Shown: one piece after another, positions 33,853-42,186 of the stretch
Numbering within the stretch: position 1 is the first letter of the stretch
Layout: each line of letters begins with the position of its first letter
NCBI GenBank assembly: GCA_022510625.1
Contig: JAFLTD010000013.1
Span: 1 to 42,376 of the forward strand
Length of the DNA stretch: 42,376 nucleotides
Source: Lachnospiraceae bacterium
GTDB lineage: Bacteria > Bacillota > Clostridia > Lachnospirales > Lachnospiraceae
Direction of reading: 5' to 3'
Program-made: the position numbers and the translations under genes
The notes under the pieces: model-generated
Database searches by the model: none
Told to the model about the DNA's origin: nothing
What the model saw: the letters and a program-made list of their open reading frames with translations, nothing else

Positions 33853-34635
33853 ATGCGTATTAGTGCAATCAGCAGTAGCAATTACAGTTACAATAAGGAC
33901 ATTTACAACATATATTCCAAACTTTCCAGTGGTAAGAGGATAAACAAAGCTGCCGACGATGCGGCAGGGCTTGCCATTGCAAAGAAACTGCAGAGACAGG
34001 AAACCGGACTTAACGTCAGCGCACAAAACGTTAAGGATGGCATGGGAGTTATGAATGTTGCAGATGGCGCTATAGGCGGTATGACAGACTATCTGCAGAG
34101 AATCCGTGAGCTTGCGCTTCGCGCTTCCAACGGTATTTATTCCGATTCCGACAGAGAAACCTTTCAGACGGAGATTGATTCTCTGAAAGAAGGCATACAG
34201 TCTCTCGCCAAGAATACATCCATTAATGAGCAGACTCTTCTGGATGGAAGTATGGCTGATATGAATCTCGCAACCAACCCCGAGGGCGGTGGTTTGAATA
34301 TCAGCATGGCTAATACCACTCTGGAAGCTTTGGGGATTGCCGATTTTGATGTGAGCAGCGGCAAATTCGATTTGTCGGTTATTGATAAGGCTATGGATAA
34401 AATTTCCGGTGCCAGAAGTAATATGGGAGCATATACAAATCGGCTCAATTACACTTACAACGTCAATCTGGGAACTGCCGAGAATACAACCAGATCCAGA
34501 AGCCGCATTGAAGATCTGGATCTGCCGGTGGCTGTCTCCGAGAAGAAAAAGAAAGATATCCTCATGCAGTACAGGAATATGATGCAGAGAAATATCATGA
34601 ACCAGAGATCTTCGGTGAGGTTGTTGTTCCAGTAG
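33853..34635 (+). CDS. Flagellin, orphan copy with divergent C-terminus
   Basis: This 260-residue protein has a typical flagellin N-terminal D0/D1 region: LSSGKRINKAADDAAGLAIAKKLQRQ (residues about 25-50), then NVKDGMGVMNVADGAIGGM and LQRIRELALRASNG. The central domain is short (about 130-185). The C-terminal D1 is present (ARSNMGAYTNRLNYTYNVN). The last 30 residues (ILMQYRNMMQRNIMNQRSSV...) replace the usual Ala/Gln-rich helix ending in VLSLL with a basic, Met-rich one. It may still pack, or this may be a specialised flagellin. ATG 33853 follows AAAGGAG. It is isolated from other flagellar genes and followed by its own terminator. Confidence 0.93.
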   Translation: MRISAISSSNYSYNKDIYNIYSKLSSGKRINKAADDAAGLAIAKKLQRQETGLNVSAQNVKDGMGVMNVADGAIGGMTDYLQRIRELALRASNGIYSDSDRETFQTEIDSLKEGIQSLAKNTSINEQTLLDGSMADMNLATNPEGGGLNISMANTTLEALGIADFDVSSGKFDLSVIDKAMDKISGARSNMGAYTNRLNYTYNVNLGTAENTTRSRSRIEDLDLPVAVSEKKKKDILMQYRNMMQRNIMNQRSSVRLLFQ

Positions 34636-34679
34636 GCGATACGAACATGAAGATAAGTTGATAAGACAATAGCAAAATG

Positions 34680-34717
34680 ATTCCCATCTGTTTATGTTTG
34701 AATGGATGGGGATTTTT
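34680..34717 (+). terminator. Terminator of the flagellin gene
   Basis: ATTCCCATC (34680-34688) pairs with GATGGGGAT (34705-34713), including one G-U pair, followed by TTTTT. Confidence 0.8.
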
Positions 34718-34743
34718 CTATGATTAAAAGAGTAAAATACAGA

Positions 34744-34803
34744 TTGACATTTATTTTAGGCAGATGTAAAATAACTATATTCTTATATTAGGCAAATGTA
34801 AAA
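34744..34803 (+). promoter_or_regulatory. Promoter of BlaI/M56 pair 3 with two 16-bp direct repeats
   Basis: TTGACA (34744-34749), 17 bases, TAAAAT (34767-34772). TTAGGCAGATGTAAAA (34756-34771) covers the -10, and TTAGGCAAATGTAAAA (34788-34803) lies 32 bp downstream, about three helical turns. The repeats contain the BlaI-like half-site ATGTA and are likely operators for the pair 3 repressor. Confidence 0.7.
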
Positions 34804-34896
34804 ATAGAACAGTGCCAAAATAATAAGTCGCAAAATAGATGAAGTGCAGCACAAACATTATCCATGTAAAGATCATGCATATCGGAAAGGAGTGTT

Positions 34897-35271
34897 ATGA
34901 AGAGATTACCGGAATCAGAGTTGGAGATTATGATGATTATTTGGCGGTATGACAGGGCGGTCAACAGGATGGAAATTGAGGAACATCTGCAAAAGGAAGT
35001 AGCTGCCCCGACAATTTTGTCTTTTCTGAACAGGCTGGAGAAGAAAGGTTTTGTCAAAGTTGAGAAAGAAGGTAAGGTCAACTGGTACACGCCGTTGGTC
35101 AAAGAAGAGGAATATCTACAGAAAGAAAGCAGGAACATTTTGCAGAGAATGTATCAGAATTCGGTCAAAAATTTTGTGACAGCGTTGTATGACGGGGATG
35201 GTTTGAGCGATCGGGAGCTGCAAGAACTGAAAGATTTTATTGAAGAGAAAAGTGCAGAAAAAGACAAGTAA
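34897..35271 (+). CDS. BlaI/MecI/CopY-family repressor, pair 3
   Basis: This is a 124-residue protein with the family winged helix (LPESELEIMMIIWRYDRAVNRMEIEEHL ... PTILSFLNRLEKKGFVKVEKEG, residues 4-62) and C-terminal dimerisation helices (about 75-124, ILQRMYQNSVKNFVTALYDG). The recognition helix (TILSFLNRL) differs from those of pairs 1 and 2, in keeping with the different operators. It follows the promoter with direct repeats at 34744-34803. The M56 gene starts 45 bases downstream, a wider gap than in pairs 1 and 2, containing a hairpin. Confidence 0.94.
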   Translation: MKRLPESELEIMMIIWRYDRAVNRMEIEEHLQKEVAAPTILSFLNRLEKKGFVKVEKEGKVNWYTPLVKEEEYLQKESRNILQRMYQNSVKNFVTALYDGDGLSDRELQELKDFIEEKSAEKDK

Positions 35272-35283
35272 CTGTGACTTGTC
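35263..35283 (+). other. Hairpin across the BlaI pair 3 stop codon
   Basis: GACAAGT (35263-35269) pairs perfectly with ACTTGTC (35277-35283) around a seven-base loop. There is no U-tract. It could set the ratio of repressor to protease by RNA processing or by slowing ribosomes (inference). Confidence 0.35.
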
Positions 35284-35316
35284 AGATAGAAGTAAACGGG
35301 ATTGAGGGAGACGAAC

Positions 35317-37677
35317 ATGAGGGCAAAATGGCGCAAAATCATATGGGCAATTCTGGCGGTGCAGCTTTTATTAGTACATCTGAGGATATTCCAAAACCGG
35401 TATTTGGGTAATTTTATATATCGAGCGGTACGGCATTTTGGTCTGTATGGGCTGACATCTGTCGTCAACTGGAACATACCGATAATCTGCGTGTGGCTCG
35501 GTTCAGGCTGTGTGGTCATGTTTCTTCATTATCTGCATTATCTTCGGTTTCGCAGAGCCTGCATCGGGCAGATTGCGCCGGTGTCGGAACCGTGGATTCT
35601 GGAGAGTATGCAGAAAGCGATAGAGGAAACAGAGCTGCATAAAAGGGAGCGTGGGCATTTTCTGTATTACAACAATGATATCAGAGAACCTTTTGTCATA
35701 GGATTTCGGGAGCCGATTCTGCTCTTGCCGAAGCAGGAGTATGAAAGGCAAGTATTGCCGTTTATTTTTTTACATGAGTGCAATCATATCCGGAATAGGG
35801 ATACGCTCTATAAGCTATTTATGCTTTTCATGCAGTCTCTGATGTGGTTTCAGCCTTTGATGTACCTGCTAAAGGCAGTAAGTTATATGGATATCGAGGT
35901 GGCCTGTGATGAGGCCGTAATCGAAGGCAGGGATATGGAGGCCAGAAAAGCGTATGGCATCACGCTGCTTGACAGTTTAGAAAAGGGAAGGAGCGCCGGA
36001 CGGATGTATTCGGCGTACTTTTACCATGGGACTTATTTGATGCGAGCAAGAATCAAGGCGATCATGAACGAGAAGAAGCGTTGGGATTACTTCGCCATAG
36101 CAGGCATTCTGATTCTGCTTGCGGAGGTGTTGTACAGCGGATATCGAATCGGAGACAGCTGGCGCACTTCCTATCAGGAAAGACAGGAAGAGCTGACGGC
36201 GCTTATCTATGACGGCTATGATATTCCGGATAGCTTTACGCAGACGGTAGAAGACAGCATGCTTTCGTTGACCCCTGTTGCGGTAAACGAATATTATGAT
36301 CATCTTGCGACTGCGAATGAGTATGAGTGGATCGAATATGATGATCTGCCCTACGAAGCCGAAGGTCCGTGGCAGATTCGGCTGAATGATGCGGATCGCT
36401 TTCATGATGCGCTGAAACCTTTGCTGGTGAGGTATTTGTATTACTATATCGACCAACGATGGGCGAGTGAGTGGGATGCGGAAAATGGGGCATCCTATGC
36501 CCACCTTAAGGTTGGATCTTACAGATGGTTGGCGGGAAGTCCGGATAATGCTGTTTTTGTTGTAGTTTGTGAACAGTTTGTAGGGAATGAAGAAGACCTT
36601 CTGGCTTTTCCGGAACCCTTGGCAGACAGAGCGCAGTTTGCTTATGAGCAGGGTTCATACTATGCATATTTTGATTGGGTAGTTCAGGTGCGGATGGTAC
36701 AGGATTATGTGTTTGAACTGGAAGGGGTAGCGGATACAAGGGAGATATTGGCAGCTTACCAAGATCTCTATCCTCGGGCAGATTTTACGGACATACCCGA
36801 ACTGGACTTAGTGTATCTGGTAGACAGAGAAGAAATCAGAAGGACTGTCAGTGATACGGAATCAGAAAAATCTGACCGGACGGACAGCACAGATACAGAA
36901 TCAACAGGGCAGACAGACCGGGCAGGAAAACCGTGGCAGGTTGAGCGGGATACCAACGCTGATATGCTGCGAGTGAGCGGCGCGGACGGTATCATGCAGG
37001 AAGTTCCGGTTCCTTTGTCCGAAATACTGGACAGAGGCGATGAGATGGACGGGAAGCTTAGAACTTTACAGGAAGGCAGCTATCAAGTGGACGAGAACAA
37101 GATTATCTTCGCTTACGGTGGCAGCAGCAGAAATCCGTTCTCCGTTGTATTCTATGAGGAAGAGAGCGGAAGCTTCAAAAAGTCCGTTGTGACCAATGAT
37201 TATTATGGCGGCAGGAAAATTTTTGTGGATTTCCCGGAAAACAGTCAGGAAGGTTATATGATTTTTACAGGAGAACGGACTATGTGGCAGGAGGCAACCA
37301 TTCTGTTTCATACGACGGACGGCGGCAAATCATGGCAGGAAGTAGGCACAGCCGGGCCTGATTTATATACAGAAGGTCACTCCTTAACAATTGACGCCGG
37401 CTTTATCAGTAATGAAGTAGGATTTCTTTCTATCAGAGATCCGGATAAACCTGAGATTTGGCGCACGACAGACGGCGGTGCAACATGGAATAAGCAGGCA
37501 CTTCCCTATGTACGGCAGTATCATGGTATGGCCTATATGCCCATTAAAAAGGACGGCGTACTGACGCTTTATGTGGGAATGGAGGACTATTCAGAATATG
37601 AAGGAACAAAGGCAAAATATGAGTCAACAGATGACGGAGCCACATGGGAATACTGCGGACTTGTCCTGCGGAAATAG
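35317..37677 (+). CDS. M56 metalloprotease with C-terminal Asp-box (BNR) repeats, pair 3
   Basis: This is a 786-residue protein. The N-terminal membrane part is shorter than in classical BlaR1 (segments at about 7-27, 50-74 and 265-282), with HECNH at residues 153-157 and DIEVACDEAVIEG near 197. The region outside (about 285-786) includes an acidic Ser/Thr linker (SDTESEKSDRTDSTDTES). Three Asp-box motifs follow, FHTTDGGKSW (about 665), WRTTDGGATW (about 715) and ESTDDGATW (about 768), as in BNR/sortilin-type beta-propellers. Asp-boxes are structural turns in glycan- or protein-binding propellers. ATG 35317 follows GAGGGAG. The next gene starts within its last 59 bases. A sensory role is inferred from the BlaI neighbour. 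Confidence 0.88.
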   Translation: MRAKWRKIIWAILAVQLLLVHLRIFQNRYLGNFIYRAVRHFGLYGLTSVVNWNIPIICVWLGSGCVVMFLHYLHYLRFRRACIGQIAPVSEPWILESMQKAIEETELHKRERGHFLYYNNDIREPFVIGFREPILLLPKQEYERQVLPFIFLHECNHIRNRDTLYKLFMLFMQSLMWFQPLMYLLKAVSYMDIEVACDEAVIEGRDMEARKAYGITLLDSLEKGRSAGRMYSAYFYHGTYLMRARIKAIMNEKKRWDYFAIAGILILLAEVLYSGYRIGDSWRTSYQERQEELTALIYDGYDIPDSFTQTVEDSMLSLTPVAVNEYYDHLATANEYEWIEYDDLPYEAEGPWQIRLNDADRFHDALKPLLVRYLYYYIDQRWASEWDAENGASYAHLKVGSYRWLAGSPDNAVFVVVCEQFVGNEEDLLAFPEPLADRAQFAYEQGSYYAYFDWVVQVRMVQDYVFELEGVADTREILAAYQDLYPRADFTDIPELDLVYLVDREEIRRTVSDTESEKSDRTDSTDTESTGQTDRAGKPWQVERDTNADMLRVSGADGIMQEVPVPLSEILDRGDEMDGKLRTLQEGSYQVDENKIIFAYGGSSRNPFSVVFYEEESGSFKKSVVTNDYYGGRKIFVDFPENSQEGYMIFTGERTMWQEATILFHTTDGGKSWQEVGTAGPDLYTEGHSLTIDAGFISNEVGFLSIRDPDKPEIWRTTDGGATWNKQALPYVRQYHGMAYMPIKKDGVLTLYVGMEDYSEYEGTKAKYESTDDGATWEYCGLVLRK

Positions 37678-40126
37678 GGATGTGCTGTTAAGGATAAAAT
37701 CACTTTTTTGGACAACGGTATTGTATGTGATCACTACGCCGGGATGCGTCGTATTTATGGGCGTATCTTGGTTTCATCTGTATTCGCTATGTCGCTTTGG
37801 AAGACTGCATAAGAATATACCGATTTTGCTTCTGTGTCTGTTGTGGTGGATCGGTGCGGTTGTGTACGGACTTAAGCTGTGGCGTTCCTATGAAGGAAAC
37901 AGAAGGAGATTCCTGTTCGAGGAGCTAATCGTTGAAGAGGGTGAGATGTTCCTTCGGAGGAATCCTGAAAGGTACGCAGGTGAAAATACAAAGCAGGATA
38001 GAACAGTTACGGAGAAGTTTTCGGAGCGCCAGATTAAATGGTTTATCAGAAAACAAGATACCTTTAGATTCTTTCTGAAGGACAAAAGAGTGCTGACTCT
38101 CACTCTGAACGGACTGAATGAAGAGACAAAAGATTTCTTAATGCTGAAAATATCGGCTGTATCTTTTTTTGGTAAAAAGTGTTGGAGGGTACTTGCAAGC
38201 ATTTTGCTTATCGTGATGACGGTGCTCGGTGCAAGCGCTGTGGTCAAAAGCGCCATGCCCTGGCAGGGAAAGCTGGGAAACTATCTGCAGATGTGGCAGA
38301 ATAAAAGAACAGTCACGCTTATACATGACAATGTGTATGCTTACGGCATAGAAGGTGTACTGGATGACATCCGTGCTGAAATAGATTTGCCGCAGACGCT
38401 TTGCCTTTCGACAAGCTTCAACATGCACTTTGCACCGGATGGCAAAATTCTGTCGCTGGACACGATGTTGTACGGTTTTGATGAGGACAGAAATTTTGTG
38501 GACAGTTATCTGATCAGTTACACATCGTCGCGGTCGTCTAAGATTACGGTTTATCTGCATGGTTCAGGCGGTGGGATATATAAGGAAGACAAAGATTTGA
38601 CACCGCTCATAGAAGCAGTGTCATGGATTCCCTTGAAACAGAAGGTACGGCAATGGGAAGGCGAGGAATGTTACGGAATTCTCTATTACGGAAAGAGGGA
38701 ATGGTATGACAGGGAAGGCATCCGTATTCTGAATGCGGATGGAACAGTAGGCCTGCCGCCGGATGAGGAGAATTATTTCTATGGTTACAGCATTTCCCTG
38801 TTTTGTCCGGACAATGAACAGCTTACGCCGGAGCGATATCTGTATCCGGATTACAGGAACACGCCTGTTGCAGACAAAGCCGAGTCTTATCCGGCGGATT
38901 ATGTTCCCGAGGTAAATGAGATTGATTTGGTGAATCAGTATATGATACCGGAGCAATCATTTGATATTTCACTGAATGATTGGGGCGAAGTGAGATTTGT
39001 ATCCTGTATGCCTATGCGTAACCCCGGTTATAATACCGATCCGCTTGCGGACGTTTCGTTCTATTTATTGTCCGATGAGCAAATCCTATATCGGTTCCCG
39101 TATGTCAATGTAAGAGAAGGTGATACTTATGCAGGCGATACTTATAAAGAAGAAGATAATATCAGGCAATGGGGATTGATCGACGGAATATCTTTTGTCA
39201 CGTTTACGGATGTAAACGGGGATGAGAAAAAAGATGTGATAATCGGGATTTTATATTATACCGGTGCGGGTCCGCAGGGAGCGATACCGCGTATGGAAGT
39301 CCGTGTCTATGAAGATCAAGGGAATGGGTTTGTATATGATGAAGAACTGTGCAGTGAATATGGCGGGCTGCCATACGATACTACGGCGGCGGAGGTCAAA
39401 GAGATGATACAAGAACGTTATGCGGAGGTTGAAGACAAGAAAGAAGCAGATGAAAATAAGAACTCCTCACAGCCCTATGCCAAGTATTCCGAAGTGCTTA
39501 TGCAGATCTTAATCAACAGGACAGACCCGGACGGCAGGTATTTTGATGATGGCGGCCAGGGCGTAGATTTCTCAAGAAATTGTTTTGCAATAACTGACAT
39601 TGACGGTGACGGCAGGGATGAGTTGATTTTTAATTTTAATGATACTTATATGGCGGCTATGCGGGAGCTTGTATATGATTATGATGAAGAAAACGGTACA
39701 TTGCGAACAGAACTGGAGGATGTTTTTCCGTTTACCGCGTATTACAGTAACGGATATGTAAAAGAAGATGCATCCCATAATCATACATGCGATCCGGAAA
39801 CCAGAGGAATATGGCCTTATAACTTGTATAAGTATGATGCAGATGCAGACAGCTATATCAATATAGGCTATGTACAATGTTGGGATAAGCTGGTATTTCC
39901 CACAAATTATGAGGACGAAGCATTTCCCGATGAGTTTGATGCGGACGGAGATAATTTGCTGTTCTTTGTCGGCTATTTTTCTAAGGAGGGCGATGATGTT
40001 AATTACACCTATATGGACCGCAAGGAGTTTGAAGCATGGGAGCAGGCAATGTTTCCGGATGAATATAAGATCGGTATAGAGTACCATCATATGACGGAAG
40101 AAGAGATAGAAAATGTTAAAAAATAG
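37619..40126 (+). CDS. Large membrane protein with FG-GAP-like Asp-rich loops
   Basis: This protein of about 835 residues has membrane segments near 30-52, 60-82 and 200-222, with a cytoplasmic loop of about 115 residues between the second and third and a long outer region. The outer region contains TFTDVNGDEKKDVIIGILYY (about residue 535), FAITDIDGDGRDELIFNFN (about 660) and DADGDNLLFF (about 780), calcium-binding loops of FG-GAP/VCBS type. I do not recognise the whole. The start is chosen at ATG 37619, six bases after AAAGG and inside the end of the M56 gene (59-base overlap, other frame). A GTG at 37682 just after the M56 stop is an alternative. It is probably translationally coupled to pair 3. 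Confidence 0.75.
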   Translation: MSQQMTEPHGNTADLSCGNRDVLLRIKSLFWTTVLYVITTPGCVVFMGVSWFHLYSLCRFGRLHKNIPILLLCLLWWIGAVVYGLKLWRSYEGNRRRFLFEELIVEEGEMFLRRNPERYAGENTKQDRTVTEKFSERQIKWFIRKQDTFRFFLKDKRVLTLTLNGLNEETKDFLMLKISAVSFFGKKCWRVLASILLIVMTVLGASAVVKSAMPWQGKLGNYLQMWQNKRTVTLIHDNVYAYGIEGVLDDIRAEIDLPQTLCLSTSFNMHFAPDGKILSLDTMLYGFDEDRNFVDSYLISYTSSRSSKITVYLHGSGGGIYKEDKDLTPLIEAVSWIPLKQKVRQWEGEECYGILYYGKREWYDREGIRILNADGTVGLPPDEENYFYGYSISLFCPDNEQLTPERYLYPDYRNTPVADKAESYPADYVPEVNEIDLVNQYMIPEQSFDISLNDWGEVRFVSCMPMRNPGYNTDPLADVSFYLLSDEQILYRFPYVNVREGDTYAGDTYKEEDNIRQWGLIDGISFVTFTDVNGDEKKDVIIGILYYTGAGPQGAIPRMEVRVYEDQGNGFVYDEELCSEYGGLPYDTTAAEVKEMIQERYAEVEDKKEADENKNSSQPYAKYSEVLMQILINRTDPDGRYFDDGGQGVDFSRNCFAITDIDGDGRDELIFNFNDTYMAAMRELVYDYDEENGTLRTELEDVFPFTAYYSNGYVKEDASHNHTCDPETRGIWPYNLYKYDADADSYINIGYVQCWDKLVFPTNYEDEAFPDEFDADGDNLLFFVGYFSKEGDDVNYTYMDRKEFEAWEQAMFPDEYKIGIEYHHMTEEEIENVKK

Positions 40127-41657
40127 AAAACAAATTTTTAGGATAGTGAAATACACTTTTTTGATTTTTTTGATTGGATTCACGATATTGCTTAACTGGG
40201 GACAAGGTTATCTTGCAAAGCAGGATATTGTATATTCCGAGCAGCTGATACTTATCAAAGTCGTTTTAACATGGCTAATCGTACCCTTTACGCTTGTTAT
40301 CAGTTATGGAAGTTTTATGAGTCGCAAATTAGGGGATTCCAGGGCAGTTGTATCTGTTTTTATCAGCAACGGAATTATAATATTTGTCATTAGCATAGCA
40401 TTCGTTGTGCGTCTTATTTATCTTGTGTTTGTTGAAGAAAAGCCCCTGTATGACGCGGATGTTCCCGGAGTGACCTTGCATTATGAGCCGCTTAATCCGT
40501 ACTTATACAAGATAGAAAGACACAGTATGTGGTCTGAACCGACTATGCGTAATAAAGTGACAAGTGGTATGAGTCTTGCAGAAACAGACGTCATAGCTGC
40601 AATATGCGTTGATTTATACAATAAGGCAATACAGGAAAACACTTTCGGAAGTTTGGAGATGATGCGGAATATTATCCGTGTACTTGGCGAGAACGGATAT
40701 GTGGCGGTTGATAATAAAAATCAAATAGATATGACAGAATCGGATCAGGTGATTCAATTTTGCGGACGGGCAGATGCAGAAGAAGTGGCGGAATTGACCA
40801 TTATAGTAGTGACATATGACGGCGGCTTTACTAAATATGATTTTACTACACAGAATGGAAATATAGATATAGAAAGAGAGTATTGCCAATATGTTGACGG
40901 TTGTATAGAGAGTAAAAGTACAGAATTATATCGGGCGAGTACATGGGAATTATCGGAGGAAGGTTATTTATTATTTGAAGGTTATTGGCTTTCAGAAGAC
41001 TATTATGTTCTTACACTGGGCGAAGTTCCTGAGCGCGTTGCCTTGAGAGTAAAACCGTTAGATGAAAAGTGCAGGGAGTTGAATAGGCAATATATTCTTC
41101 CTATCAGTTATCATCGGAATAATATGTTCATAACGGATTGGAACGAAGATGATTACGGAGATTTGAATTTTTATGACCTATATGATATTTTATATCCCAT
41201 TGTCACTAAGCGGAACGTCCCATATACAGCTGATGAGAAACCGGGAGTAGGCGCAATTTATAGGATCCCTAAAGAAGAATTTGAATCTGTCATTATGACT
41301 TATTTTGCGATAGACAGCCAAACATTACAGTCAAAGACAATCTATCATTCCGAGGATTCGACATATGAGTATAGACCAAGAGGGTTTTATGAGGTTGAGG
41401 ATCCTGAGATGCCATATCCGGAGGTGGTAGGATATGCGGAGAATGATGATGGAACGATAATGCTCAATGTCAATGTGGTTTATCCCAATGAAATCAATTC
41501 TAAGGTTTATGCGCATGAAGTGGTCATCCGTCTGACAGATGACGGAGTACAATATATCTCAAATCGGGTTATTCCCTCAGACAATAATTCCGGGCCAACA
41601 TGGAATGTTCCTCGATTAACAGTGGATGAATGGGAAGAGATACGGTCTACAGAGTAG
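40113..41657 (+). CDS. Membrane protein, DUF6070-like
   Basis: This 514-residue protein has three membrane segments: about 13-29, 44-66 and 80-108. An outer domain of about 400 residues follows. The C-terminal half with ILPISYHRNNMFITDWNEDDYGD, IYRIPKEEFESVIMTYF, YEYRPRGFYE and DDGVQYISNRV resembles a Lachnospiraceae family I remember as DUF6070; I am not certain of the number. Function is unknown. It overlaps the preceding gene by 14 bases, so translation is probably coupled, tying it to the pair 3 operon. Confidence 0.75.
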   Translation: MLKNRKQIFRIVKYTFLIFLIGFTILLNWGQGYLAKQDIVYSEQLILIKVVLTWLIVPFTLVISYGSFMSRKLGDSRAVVSVFISNGIIIFVISIAFVVRLIYLVFVEEKPLYDADVPGVTLHYEPLNPYLYKIERHSMWSEPTMRNKVTSGMSLAETDVIAAICVDLYNKAIQENTFGSLEMMRNIIRVLGENGYVAVDNKNQIDMTESDQVIQFCGRADAEEVAELTIIVVTYDGGFTKYDFTTQNGNIDIEREYCQYVDGCIESKSTELYRASTWELSEEGYLLFEGYWLSEDYYVLTLGEVPERVALRVKPLDEKCRELNRQYILPISYHRNNMFITDWNEDDYGDLNFYDLYDILYPIVTKRNVPYTADEKPGVGAIYRIPKEEFESVIMTYFAIDSQTLQSKTIYHSEDSTYEYRPRGFYEVEDPEMPYPEVVGYAENDDGTIMLNVNVVYPNEINSKVYAHEVVIRLTDDGVQYISNRVIPSDNNSGPTWNVPRLTVDEWEEIRSTE

Positions 41658-41694
41658 ACCAATTTGAATTTTTGTTTTATGGGGTGGGGATATC

Positions 41695-42066
41695 ATGCTT
41701 CAAGCAATACTATTTAATGATATATACAGACCGATAGCATGCAGCCTTATTTCCGCGTTCCTGGTATATAGCATGCGGAATAATAAAGGCAAGATAAGGA
41801 TTGTTTTTTACAGTGCATATTTGATATATATAACGGGATTCTTTGCACTGCTCTTCGGGATCGGTTCGCTGGCAAATAACTCTATAGACACACAGGCCCT
41901 TTTCTGGGGACTGAAATGGGTAATCTTTTTTGTCGGAATTACAGTTGCGCAGCATTTTGTCTATAAAACTTGGGGCCAAGGGAAGGATAGAATACTGTTC
42001 ATTATTAATTTTGCGGTTGTTTTAATTTTATGCCGCGTTGCGATGTATTTGATTGATAAGACGTAA
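41695..42066 (+). CDS. Small polytopic membrane protein, unknown
   Basis: This 123-residue protein has four hydrophobic segments: about 10-26, 36-60 (IVFYSAYLIYITGFFALLFGIG), 70-90 (FWGLKWVIFFVGITVAQHFVY) and 98-118. I do not recognise a family. GGGGTGGGG precedes ATG 41695. It follows the DUF6070-like gene by 37 bases and is probably the last gene of the pair 3 operon. A hairpin (AAAACAAG...CTTGTTTT, 42080-42128) lies downstream. Confidence 0.7.
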   Translation: MLQAILFNDIYRPIACSLISAFLVYSMRNNKGKIRIVFYSAYLIYITGFFALLFGIGSLANNSIDTQALFWGLKWVIFFVGITVAQHFVYKTWGQGKDRILFIINFAVVLILCRVAMYLIDKT

Positions 42067-42079
42067 TGTGCGGTTGAAG

Positions 42080-42150
42080 AAAACAAGCTGATGGGCAAAA
42101 CTATCAAGTGCACAAAAGCCCTTGTTTTGTCGGAGGAAACGCTATATAAT
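42080..42150 (+). promoter_or_regulatory. Hairpin and promoter before the FprA-type gene
   Basis: AAAACAAG (42080-42087) and GGGC (42093-42096) pair with GCCC TTGTTTT (42118-42128), a possible weak terminator. Its right arm overlaps TTGTTT (42122-42127), which is followed after 17 bases by TATAAT (42145-42150), the promoter of the gene at 42187. Confidence 0.6.
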
Positions 42151-42186
42151 ACAAGCAATTTATTTTGATTGTTAAGGAGGATTTGT

